12,957 nucleotides of DNA from Nitrospinota bacterium (lineage in GTDB: Bacteria > Nitrospirota > Thermodesulfovibrionia > Thermodesulfovibrionales > UBA1546), in NCBI GenBank assembly GCA_018896985.1, contig JAHILQ010000179.1, forward strand, positions 1-12,957, given 5' to 3'. Shown piece by piece: positions 1-4,618 of the stretch; position 1 is the first letter of the stretch; each line of letters starts with the position of its first letter. The position numbers and the translations under genes were made by a program. The notes below the pieces were generated by a model that was given only the letters and a program-made list of their open reading frames with translations, was not told the origin of the DNA and ran no database searches.

Positions 1-1
1 C

Positions 2-145
2 ACAACTGTGATGTCCGAGGTTGAAAAGGCTGTGATAAGCATTGTCCTGAAGGAGACAAAGGGCAATCAGCTCAAGGCAGCAAAGACTCTTGGCATTAAC
101 AGGAACACTCTGGGGACAAAGATAAAAGAGTATAAGATAAAATAG
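2..145 (+). CDS. NtrC-type response regulator, C-terminal end (Fis-like helix-turn-helix), 5' truncated by window edge
   Basis: This is the last 47 codons of a gene that begins outside the window, ending at the TAG at 143-145. The visible peptide has the layout of the Fis-type DNA-binding domain that closes NtrC-family sigma-54 activators: a helix starting at SEVEKAVI, then GNQLKAAKTLGINRNTL, then a basic tail (GTKIKEYKIK). GNxxxAAxxLGINRxTL is the recognition helix-turn-helix signature of that family. In intact members this domain follows a receiver or other sensor domain and an AAA+ sigma-54-interacting domain; neither can be seen here. It could also be a small Fis protein, but NtrC-type tails usually read like this. 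The domain call is firm; the full protein identity is inferred. Confidence 0.85.
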   Translation, partial: TTVMSEVEKAVISIVLKETKGNQLKAAKTLGINRNTLGTKIKEYKIK

Positions 146-256
146 TTTCCGCTTCTGTCTTTCCCCTGTAAAGCCGCAGTTTTGAAAAATGAAGATTGAT
201 AAGGATTTATGGTGAACGAGTAAACTCAGCGGGGGCTATCAGCCATCCGATAGTGA

Positions 257-373
257 CCTGCCCCTATGGTAGGCGGGGTTATTACTTCAACAATTCTGGA
301 ACTGATTATCTATCCTGCGATCTATATGCTGTGGAAAGGGAGAGAGTTTAAAAAAGAAACAATTCAAAATTAA
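257..373 (+). pseudogene. C-terminal remnant of a CusA/HAE1-type RND efflux pump
   Basis: This open stretch starts just after a stop at 254-256 and ends at TAA 371-373. It encodes PAPMVGGVITSTILELIIYP followed by AIYMLWKGREFKKE, which resembles the last transmembrane helix and tail of heavy-metal RND efflux permeases (CusA type), where a [T/A]PMVGGxxTSTxLELLIYPAIYxLWK block is typical. The rest of the roughly 1000-residue protein is absent, and there is no plausible start or ribosome-binding site. The final codons run into the AT-rich ATTCAAAAT-type repeat. I treat it as a decayed 3' fragment. Recognition rests on the short motif only. Confidence 0.6.
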
Positions 374-411
374 AAATTCAAGAAAATTGAAGATTCAAGA
401 TTCAAAAAAAT
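362..411. repeat. AT-rich low-complexity repeat (ATTCAAAAT/ATTCAAGA units)
   Basis: The stretch is made of short imperfect units such as ATTCAAAATT, AAAAATTCAAG and GATTCAAGATTC. Similar stretches recur at about 4391-4568, 5041-5110 and 10686-10710, each at the edge of a gene or gene fragment. It has neither regular spacers nor a constant unit, so it is not a CRISPR array. Confidence 0.7.
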
Positions 412-414
412 AAT

Positions 415-443
415 TTGACCTGCTTTTCAGTAACCTCTATAAT
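415..443 (+). promoter_or_regulatory. Predicted sigma-70 promoter for the RM gene fragment
   Basis: TTGACC at 415-420 and TATAAT at 438-443 are separated by exactly 17 bp, close to the sigma-70 consensus. Transcription would begin near 450, about 20 bases before the ATG at 470. No clear Shine-Dalgarno lies between. It may be the original promoter of the restriction-modification gene, now driving a broken reading frame. Confidence 0.65.
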
Positions 444-469
444 GTCTGAAATATCCGGTTCTGTTAAAT

Positions 470-760
470 ATGGCAGACATTAATTCTTTTAGAGAAAAGA
501 TCGAGTCCTTAATCGCAAAGTTCGAGAAGGACAAAGTCCACTATGCCTCAAAAGGCTATCCGGAAGCTCAGGTAAGGCTGGATTTCCTTAATCCTTTCTT
601 CAAAGCCCTCGGCTGGGATATAGAAAACAAGGCACAGAAGCCTCCGCATGAAAGAGATGTTATAGTTGAACTTTCTCCTGAGGCAACAGGAAGGCCTGAT
701 TATAATTTTAGGATAAATGGGGCAACCAAGTTCTTTGTAGAGGCAAAGTCTCTATCCTGA
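470..760 (+). pseudogene. N-terminal nuclease domain of a type IIG/Eco57I-like restriction-modification enzyme, truncated
   Basis: The 96 codons match the N-terminal domain (HsdR_N-like) of large single-chain type IIG restriction-methylation enzymes. Visible features are a helical start (FREKIESLIAKFEKDKVHY), the motif QVRLDFLNPFFKALGWD (residues 34-50), and a PD-(D/E)xK nuclease core with GRPDYNF (D77) and FFVEAK (E91, K93). Family members are usually around 1000 residues, with a methyltransferase and a specificity domain behind this one; here the frame stops three codons after the catalytic lysine. Immediately after that point the DNA encodes part of a Doc toxin in another frame, so this is a deletion or rearrangement junction. 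A plausible C-terminus of the same family lies at 4249-4404. A strong promoter sits upstream, but no ribosome-binding site is obvious. Confidence 0.8.
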
Positions 761-965
761 TATTTTTCATAAAGCAGCCGCGCTTATGGAATCGCTCATA
801 AAGAATCATCCGTTCATTGATGGAAATAAGCGGACGGCAATAACATCTGCCGGTATTTTCTTTAATATGCACAATTACAGTCTTGCAACATCTCAGAAAG
901 AACTTGAGCGATTCACTTTAGATATGGCTGTAGGAATAGCCTCCTTTGACGATGCGGTAAAGTAG
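750..965 (+). pseudogene. Doc (death-on-curing, Fic-fold) toxin, 5'-truncated remnant
   Basis: In the frame beginning at 750, the DNA reads LYPDIFHKAAALMESLIKNH, then PFIDGNKRTA, then a helical tail to TAG at 963-965. HPFxDGNKR is the catalytic loop of the Fic/Doc family, which modifies targets such as EF-Tu by phosphorylation (Doc) or other proteins by AMPylation (Fic). The preceding half of Doc, including its N-terminal helices and any start codon, is missing; the upstream DNA is the RM fragment in a different frame. No Phd-type antitoxin is visible next to it. The catalytic loop is intact, but the fragment has no start or ribosome-binding site, so it is most likely non-functional. The breakpoint lies around 746-752. 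Confidence 0.82.
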
Positions 966-1086
966 TTTAAGAAAAATTCAGTCAAAAAATCATAAAAAAC
1001 ATGACTGTGAAATTCTGCTAACTATCTAATTCCACTTGCCTTTTTTGGTAATGTCAAAAGTTTCATGAAAAAAATGGGAAGATAAC
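966..1086. other. Spacer between doc remnant and transposase
   Basis: This short AT-rich stretch contains no recognisable coding sequence. Its only clear element is GGGAAG at 1076-1081, a plausible Shine-Dalgarno five bases before the transposase ATG at 1087. Confidence 0.5.
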
Positions 1087-1551
1087 ATGAAAAATGAAAA
1101 TCAATCAGTAGGACAGGCGTCTCGCCTGTCAGAACATTCATGGAGACGACATCTACCTCATTATCAGTTGTCTGTTGGTTATTGCTTTATAACTTTTGCA
1201 GCCCATAACAGGCTGATATTACAATCATCACAGAAAGATTGTGTTTTCCATGCCCTTCGCTTTTTAGACGGCAAGAAATATGAGCTTTATGCTGCTGTGG
1301 CTTTAGATGACCATGTTCACATAATAATAAATCCAACCGATACATTGTCTAAGATAATGCACAGCATAAAAAGCTTCACCGCACATGAGATTAACAGAAT
1401 GTTAAACAGAATGGGCAAAGTTTGGCAAGATGAAAGTCATGATAGGGTTATAAGAAGCGAGGATGAATTTTTAGAGAAGATTAACTATATAGCAAACAAT
1501 CCAATTAAGGCTAATGCATTTTATTGTCAGGCGAGACGCCTGTCCTACTGA
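1087..1551 (+). CDS. REP-associated tyrosine transposase (RAYT, IS200/IS605-like Y1 HUH protein)
   Basis: The 154-residue protein belongs to the TnpA-REP group of Y1 HUH endonucleases, which cut and join single-stranded DNA at REP palindromes. The metal-binding HUH motif is H76-V77-H78 (in LDDHVHIII), the conserved VWQDESHDRVIRSEDEFLEK segment follows (112-131), and the likely catalytic tyrosine is Y134 in NYIANNP. A GGGAAG sequence precedes the ATG. Both ends of the gene are made of REP sequence: REP1 encodes residues 8-17 (VGQASRLSEH) and REP2 encodes the last residues (CQARRLSY) and overlaps the TGA. The usual C-terminal segment beyond NNPxKA (often with a WSSY-like motif) is missing and appears replaced by the REP-encoded tail, so activity is uncertain. 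It lies between a doc remnant and the tail of brnT, as expected for an insertion into a TA locus. Confidence 0.85.
   Translation: MKNENQSVGQASRLSEHSWRRHLPHYQLSVGYCFITFAAHNRLILQSSQKDCVFHALRFLDGKKYELYAAVALDDHVHIIINPTDTLSKIMHSIKSFTAHEINRMLNRMGKVWQDESHDRVIRSEDEFLEKINYIANNPIKANAFYCQARRLSY
1106..1136 (+). repeat. REP-like palindrome 1 (inside the transposase 5' end)
   Basis: An 8-bp perfect stem, GACAGGCG (1112-1119) and CGCCTGTC (1123-1130), encloses the loop TCT. It is flanked by CAGTAG on the left and AGAACA on the right. It matches the copy at 3356-3386 at 30 of 31 positions, and lies inside the coding sequence. Confidence 0.9.
1526..1550 (-). repeat. REP-like palindrome 2 (inverted, at the transposase 3' end)
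   Basis: This is the reverse complement of the same element: GTCAGGCG, AGA, CGCCTGTC, then CTACTG. One stem base differs from copy 1. The transposase stop codon (1549-1551) overlaps its outer end, so the gene is bracketed by REPs in opposite orientation. Confidence 0.9.
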
Positions 1552-1601
1552 AAAAGGGGGGAGGCAAGCAAAATATACATAAGACGTTGAAAATAAATAT
1601 C

Positions 1602-1621
1602 TTTAAGCATTTTTGCTTAAA
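1602..1621. repeat. Perfect AT-rich hairpin upstream of the brnA-type gene
   Basis: TTTAAGCA (1602-1609) and TGCTTAAA (1614-1621) form an 8-bp perfect inverted repeat around TTTT. It lies 48 bp before the antitoxin start, at the edge of the brnT remnant. It could be an operator, an RNA hairpin or an insertion scar; the sequence alone does not decide. Confidence 0.5.
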
Positions 1622-1682
1622 AAGTTTTGACAATACGAGGGATATGAACAGGAGGGAGAGACTGAGATATGAAAAAAAGTAA
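1621..1682 (+). pseudogene. BrnT-type toxin, 3'-terminal remnant
   Basis: In the frame ending at TAA 1680-1682 the DNA encodes TRDMNRRERLRYEKK, which resembles the C-terminus of BrnT ribonuclease toxins (ARDMxxxERxxYE). Just upstream, in another frame (1621-1638), it encodes KVLTIR, the residues usually found directly before RDMN, so a frameshift also seems to be present. The rest of the toxin (about 70 residues, with its catalytic core) is absent and the REP-bounded transposase sits in its place. The toxin stop overlaps the antitoxin ATG (1669) by 14 bp, which is the usual brnT-brnA arrangement. Confidence is limited by the short length. Confidence 0.6.
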
Positions 1683-1908
1683 GGCAAAATCAATGACCAT
1701 AGCAGAGGCGAGCGATTTTTTTGACGAGCACGATCTGTTTGAAACCGGTGATGTAAAAGAAATAACAGATATCAAGTTCAGCCTCAAAAAGAAGAAATAT
1801 GTCGGCCTCGATACCGAGCTGTTTAAGAAAATCAGGAGCAAGGCGAAAAGACTCTATAAGAGCGAAGACGTATTGATTGAGGAGTGGCTTACCGAAAAGG
1901 TAGGATAA
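1669..1908 (+). CDS. BrnA/CopG-type antitoxin, orphan
   Basis: This 79-residue basic protein has an N-terminal FFDEHDLFE block (residues 17-25), resembling the F/WDxHD motif of the CopG-like antitoxin families that pair with BrnT-like toxins. A short beta strand plus two helices follow (GLDTELFKKIRSKAKRLYKS, then EDVLIEEWL), the expected ribbon-helix-helix DNA-binding fold. Such antitoxins neutralise the toxin and repress their own promoter. AGGAGGGAGAG at 1650-1660 provides a ribosome-binding site 8-14 bases ahead. The partner toxin survives only as a 3' scrap, so the antitoxin is an orphan that may persist through decay or to block related toxins. Another RHH subfamily is possible. Confidence 0.75.
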   Translation: MKKSKAKSMTIAEASDFFDEHDLFETGDVKEITDIKFSLKKKKYVGLDTELFKKIRSKAKRLYKSEDVLIEEWLTEKVG

Positions 1909-2071
1909 TGCCTTAACAACGCTTCCTATTTTCCCCGCTATTCCGCTTCCGCACTATTGCACTTCCGATCTTCCAGCCTTCGCGCTTCTGCGCTTGTCCC
2001 GGTCCGTGTATCTTTCTCGGAATATATGATACGCTATAATCTATAACACAAATTCTTAGTAGGAGGGGCCA
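1909..2071 (+). promoter_or_regulatory. Intergenic region with predicted promoter for the diguanylate cyclase gene
   Basis: A perfect -10 hexamer TATAAT lies at 2035-2040, with no convincing -35 hexamer 17 bp upstream, and AGGAGGGG at 2061-2068 gives a strong Shine-Dalgarno. The stretch 1920-2005 is pyrimidine-rich on this strand, with recurrent CTTCC and CGCTTC motifs; I recognise no gene or known element in it. Confidence 0.5.
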
Positions 2072-3115
2072 ATGGTTGCGCCAGAAATAAAACCAGAAAT
2101 AAAAATAAATGAAGACATCCTTAACCGAATCTTTTTTATCACGGAAAGGATAGTGGCATTTGATGGTTTGGCTGATGTATTTGAACATATTGTAAAAACT
2201 GCTGTACAGCTTACAAGAGCAGAGGCAGCTACCATAAGGGTTTTTGATATAGATAGCGGGAAACTGGAAATAGTTAAGGGGTGGGGGCTTTCTAACGGAT
2301 TCCTCTCACAGCCACCAATAGCACTCGGAGAAGGCATCACAGGGATGGTTGTCCTTGAGGAGAAACCATTTTCTACTGTTAATGTAACAAAGGTAGGTCG
2401 TTGTGTTCACAAAGAACTTGCTAAGCTCGAAGGAATAAAGGCTGTAATGAGCGTGCCTTTAAAAACACGGGAATGCGCTATAGGATGTATAACCGTTTAT
2501 AGAAAGAAGGCAGAGGCATTTACAGAACATGACATGCTTCTGCTGAATATATTTGCAGCCCAGGCCTCTGAGACAGTTGAGAAGGCACGGGCTATTGGAG
2601 AGCTTAAAAACCAGGCCATATATGATTCATTAACAGGACTATATAATAAAAAGTTTCTACTTCAGGTGTTTGAGACAGAAATAAAATTATCCCTTAGACA
2701 CGGGTATGAGACGGGTATTATGTTTTTAGATATAGATGATTTTAAAAAGTTCAATGACACCAATGGGCATCTCTTCGGAGATAAATTGCTCAGTGATTTT
2801 GCAGGGGTTCTAAAAGGACATAGCAGGAAGACCGATATTGCAGGCAGGTTTGGAGGTGAAGAATTTATTATTATTGCGCCTCATACAGGTAAGAACGGAG
2901 CGTTAAGGGTAGCAAATAAACTGAGAGAGGTTGTCAGTAAACATAAATTCACCGGAAGAAATAAAGATGTTCGCATTACATTCAGTGCAGGCATCTCATC
3001 ATTTCCTGAAGACGGCACAGACAGCATAGAACTGCTAAAAAAAGCAGATGATGCTATGTATGTGAGTAAGAAGGCAGGTAAAAACTGTGTAACAAAATGG
3101 ACAAACAAAATCTAA
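2072..3115 (+). CDS. Soluble GAF-GGDEF diguanylate cyclase
   Basis: The 347-residue protein should condense two GTP into the second messenger cyclic di-GMP. A GAF sensor domain spans about residues 32-172 (AATIRVFD, LGEGITGMV, VMSVPLKTR, IGCITVYR), followed by a coiled linker and a GGDEF domain from about 184 (DSLTGLYNKK) to 340. The active-site signature is GGEEF at 261-265, DIDDFKKFNDTNGH (220-233) carries metal- and substrate-binding residues, and RKTD at 252-255 is a canonical inhibitory I-site (RxxD five residues before GGEEF), so product inhibition is expected. There is no signal peptide or transmembrane segment; it is cytoplasmic and probably responds to a small ligand bound by GAF, which cannot be named. 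The start has a strong AGGAGGGG site. It is the only complete non-TA, non-mobile gene of clear function in the accessory zone. Confidence 0.93.
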   Translation: MVAPEIKPEIKINEDILNRIFFITERIVAFDGLADVFEHIVKTAVQLTRAEAATIRVFDIDSGKLEIVKGWGLSNGFLSQPPIALGEGITGMVVLEEKPFSTVNVTKVGRCVHKELAKLEGIKAVMSVPLKTRECAIGCITVYRKKAEAFTEHDMLLLNIFAAQASETVEKARAIGELKNQAIYDSLTGLYNKKFLLQVFETEIKLSLRHGYETGIMFLDIDDFKKFNDTNGHLFGDKLLSDFAGVLKGHSRKTDIAGRFGGEEFIIIAPHTGKNGALRVANKLREVVSKHKFTGRNKDVRITFSAGISSFPEDGTDSIELLKKADDAMYVSKKAGKNCVTKWTNKI

Positions 3116-3217
3116 CCCTTTTTATGTATGTCTCTGATTGTGATTCCGGGCAATGTCCCTTTTTCCCACTTTCTCATCTTGCCCCAACCTTTAAAGTGAA
3201 TCATTAGGTGAATCTAT

Positions 3218-3276
3218 GACCATCGGTGTCGCGTCTTGCAAATAAACACCTCATATAATAGAGAGCGGATAATTTT
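3218..3276 (+). repeat. 59-bp dispersed repeat, copy 1
   Basis: It aligns without gaps to 6479-6537 at 49 of 59 positions, including the identical blocks GGTGTCGCGT, TTGCAAATAAACA and AATAGAGA. Most differences are transitions. It lies directly before the 140-bp MITE-like element. I do not recognise the family. Confidence 0.8.
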
Positions 3277-3310
3277 ATCCTAAATTGAGCGATTTTTTGA
3301 TTAAATTCAA

Positions 3311-3333
3311 GACAGCCGAGACGGCTGTCCTAC
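3311..3333 (-). repeat. REP-like palindrome 3 (inverted, compensatory stem variant)
   Basis: GACAGCCG, AGA and CGGCTGTC form a perfect 8-bp stem, followed by CTAC. Relative to copies 1 and 4, one stem pair is swapped (G-C to C-G), so pairing is preserved. Together with copy 4 it forms a divergent pair (BIME-like), separated by 22 bp. Confidence 0.85.
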
Positions 3334-3355
3334 CGGTTGGGTGATAGATTAATTT

Positions 3356-3386
3356 CAGTAGGACAGGCGTCCCGCCTGTCAGAACA
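3356..3386 (+). repeat. REP-like palindrome 4
   Basis: CAGTAG, GACAGGCG, TCC, CGCCTGTC and AGAACA in order match REP copy 1 at 30 of 31 positions; only the loop differs. It lies in the MITE-like element. Confidence 0.9.
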
Positions 3387-3469
3387 GATGCTTTTAAAGA
3401 AGAATCGCTCAATTTAGGTTTATAGAAAATTGGGGTAAAATAAGAACATAAAGGTGAAGGAGGCGTTAA

Positions 3470-3556
3470 CTGAAACGGCTATCCGGAAAAGAGGTATTAA
3501 CAATCCTCTCAAGACTTGGATTTTCAATTCATTCACAGAGAGGCAGCCACAAAAAA
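3470..3556 (+). pseudogene. HicA-type toxin, N-terminal remnant
   Basis: Starting at CTG 3470, six bases after GGAGG (3460-3464 region), the DNA encodes KRLSGKEVLTILSRLGF followed by SIHSQRGSHKK. This resembles the N-terminal half of HicA mRNA-cleaving toxins, including the GSH motif that carries the catalytic histidine. After SHKK the sequence becomes an unrelated lysine-rich and low-complexity frame, so the second half of the small protein is missing, and there is no HicB antitoxin downstream. The start codon may be a mutated ATG. Recognition is by motif only, but GKEVxxILxxLGFxxxxQRGSH is distinctive. Confidence 0.7.
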
Positions 3557-3662
3557 CATAACAAAAAACATAGGGACACTTCCCATATTCCCTCATTTCT
3601 TCTTTGTATTAAGATTTCTTTGTTCTATTCCCTAATGCCGCCTAATAGCCCTTCCAGTCTTC

Positions 3663-3687
3663 TATGCTATAATCAATCAAAAGGAGG
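3663..3687 (+). promoter_or_regulatory. Shared promoter/Shine-Dalgarno element, copy A (MazEF-type module)
   Basis: The extended -10 TGCTATAAT is followed by CAATCAAAAGGAGG. TATAAT is at 3668-3673, predicted transcription start is near 3680, and GGAGG ends 5 bases before the ATG at 3693. There is no convincing -35; the TGn extension probably compensates. All 25 bases are identical in copies B, C and D. Confidence 0.8.
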
Positions 3688-3692
3688 CAGAG

Positions 3693-3890
3693 ATGAATGC
3701 AGTTAAATACCATTCTGTTGTAAAGGAAAACGGCATGATTGAATTGCCAAGGCTTCCCTTTCCAAAGGGAGCAAAAGTTGAGGTGATAATACTTCCAGAC
3801 GAGGAATTTTCTGAAATGATGCAAGCAGCAGAGAGCAGTTTGAAATTTTGGGACAATCCAATAGACGACGCTATCTGGAACAATGCTTAA
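3693..3890 (+). CDS. MazE-type antitoxin (AbrB-like small protein)
   Basis: This 65-residue protein precedes and overlaps a MazF/PemK toxin by 8 bp, the standard antitoxin-first layout. The N-terminal part (AVKYHSVVKENGMIELPRLP, then FPKGAKVEVIIL) has the short beta-strand pattern of AbrB/SpoVT-like DNA-binding antitoxins. The acidic, aromatic tail SSLKFWDNPIDDAIWNNA (residues 48-65) looks like the flexible segment that wraps around the toxin. It should neutralise the downstream toxin and repress the module's promoter. The start is fixed by GGAGG in the shared element five bases upstream. The exact Pfam family is not certain. Confidence 0.8.
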   Translation: MNAVKYHSVVKENGMIELPRLPFPKGAKVEVIILPDEEFSEMMQAAESSLKFWDNPIDDAIWNNA

Positions 3891-4245
3891 GCAGAGGGAC
3901 ATTGTCCTTATCCCGATACCATTTACAGATTTAACCTCTCAGAAAAAGCGACCGACCATTATAATTTCTTCTGACACTTATAATAACTCTAACGAAGACA
4001 TCGTAGTGGTTGCCCTTACCTCGAATGTTGAACCGCGAGAATTCTCAGTTACGTTGACCGGTGATGATTTAGAGGATGGCATGTTGAAGGTTACAAGTAT
4101 GATACGAGTTGACAAGATTTATACCCTCAACAAGTCAATTGTCATAAAAACATTTGGCAGGGTAAAGCCAGATATTCTTACAAAGATAAAGGATTCACTT
4201 TCTACGCTTACCGAAGTACGCACTAAGTCTCAAAATTTATTGTAA
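3883..4245 (+). CDS. MazF/PemK-family endoribonuclease toxin
   Basis: The 120-residue protein begins RDIVLIPIPFTDLTSQKKRP, the PemK/MazF fold signature, with the conserved arginine R23 before TIIIS. ALTS (T46) and IRVDKIYTL (R75) match the other conserved strands; in MazF the equivalent arginine and threonine take part in mRNA cleavage. Length is typical of the family (about 110-120). The ATG lies inside the antitoxin's last codons, so translation is probably coupled. All expected active-site positions are present, so it looks functional. Only three bases beyond its stop begins the tail of an RM enzyme, showing that the module abuts a broken gene. The mRNA sequence it cuts cannot be predicted. 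Confidence 0.9.
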   Translation: MLKQRDIVLIPIPFTDLTSQKKRPTIIISSDTYNNSNEDIVVVALTSNVEPREFSVTLTGDDLEDGMLKVTSMIRVDKIYTLNKSIVIKTFGRVKPDILTKIKDSLSTLTEVRTKSQNLL

Positions 4246-4248
4246 TGA

Positions 4249-4404
4249 CATGCTTGCCCTTTGCTAAAGAAAAACTCCCTCCCGCCCTCTGCCGAGCGTG
4301 AAAAGATAGAGCGTGAGATAGCGATAACGGACGAAAAGATTGATGAGATTTTATATGGGCTTTATGGGGTGACGGAAGATGAAAAGAAGATAATTCAAAA
4401 TTGA
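4249..4404 (+). pseudogene. C-terminal remnant of a type IIG/Eco57I-like RM enzyme
   Basis: The open frame after the stop at 4246-4248 encodes SAEREKIEREIAITDEKIDE followed by ILYGLYGVTEDEKKIIQN, ending at TGA 4402-4404. The pattern ExxxIxREIxxTDxxIDxLVYxLYGLTxEE closes many Eco57I-type restriction-methylases, where it forms the final helices after the TaqI-like target-recognition domain. There is no start codon or ribosome-binding site. It is the natural counterpart of the N-terminal fragment at 470-757, which suggests that one RM gene was broken apart and about 3.5 kb of other DNA now sits between the two ends. Two independent RM genes remain possible. Confidence 0.72.
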
Positions 4405-4568
4405 AAATTTAAGATTCAAAAACTTAAATAAGCTAAAAAAGATAATTCAAGGCTCAAAATAGATTTAAAATTCAACATTCAAAATTCAAGAAAATTAAAG
4501 ATTTAAGATTCAAAACAATAAAAAAGATAATTTAATATTCAAAAAAATTAAAAATTCAAGATTTAAGA
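4391..4568. repeat. AT-rich low-complexity repeat array
   Basis: Imperfect units such as ATTCAAAATT, AAGATTCAAAA, AAAAAGATAATT and AAATTCAAGA recur without fixed spacing. The last codons of the RM remnant run into it, just as the efflux remnant runs into a similar stretch at 362. It may mark joins where broken genes were stitched together. Confidence 0.7.
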
Positions 4569-4586
4569 AAAGGAGGATAACATGGC

Positions 4587-4618
4587 GAGGTCATTTGAGG
4601 AGGAGGTCATTTGAGGAG
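4587..4618 (+). repeat. Exact 16-bp tandem duplication at the start of the four-helix-bundle gene
   Basis: GAGGTCATTTGAGGAG occurs twice in direct succession (4587-4602 and 4603-4618). Sixteen is not a multiple of three, so the ATG at 4582 (with AAGGAGG five bases upstream) now runs into TGA at 4612-4614. With one copy, the ATG would read MARSFEEIDVWKKAREL in frame with the rest of the gene. Confidence 0.95.

Larger units (their letters stand above)
146..469. other. Gene-poor stretch between the NtrC-type gene and the RM fragment
   Basis: This 324-bp stretch holds no intact gene. From 146 to 256 I recognise nothing. Positions 257-373 are the efflux-pump tail, 362-411 is AT-rich ATTCAAAAT/ATTCAAGA-type low-complexity repeat, and 415-443 is a strong sigma-70-like promoter. 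Confidence 0.6.
3279..3418. mobile_element. 140-bp MITE-like element with 16-bp perfect terminal inverted repeats and internal REP pair
   Basis: CCTAAATTGAGCGATT at 3279-3294 is the exact reverse complement of 3403-3418. The pentamer TTTAT flanks it on both sides (3274-3278 and 3419-3423), as a 5-bp target duplication would. Inside are two REP palindromes in opposite orientation (3311-3333 and 3356-3386). There is no coding capacity, so any movement would depend on a transposase elsewhere. The flanking pentamer is AT-rich and could match by chance. Confidence 0.6.
3116..3692. other. Repeat-rich intergenic region with a hicA fragment
   Basis: This 577-bp stretch contains no intact gene. In order it holds 102 bp with nothing recognisable, a 59-bp dispersed repeat copy (3218-3276), a 140-bp MITE-like element enclosing two REPs (3279-3418), a hicA 5' fragment (3470-3556), about 100 bp of AT-rich sequence, and a copy of the shared promoter element (3663-3687). 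Confidence 0.7.
4246..4581. other. Intergenic stretch: RM tail and AT-rich repeat
   Basis: This 336-bp stretch holds no intact gene. The RM C-terminal remnant occupies 4249-4404, and the rest is AT-rich repeat that leads into the Shine-Dalgarno AAGGAGG of the next gene (4570-4576). Confidence 0.65.

Noticed and set aside
3227..3241. Possible sigma-54 promoter (GG ... TTGC) within the 59-bp repeat
   Set aside because: The spacing between GG and GC is 11 bases in both copies instead of the required 10, and the conserved CACG part is absent.
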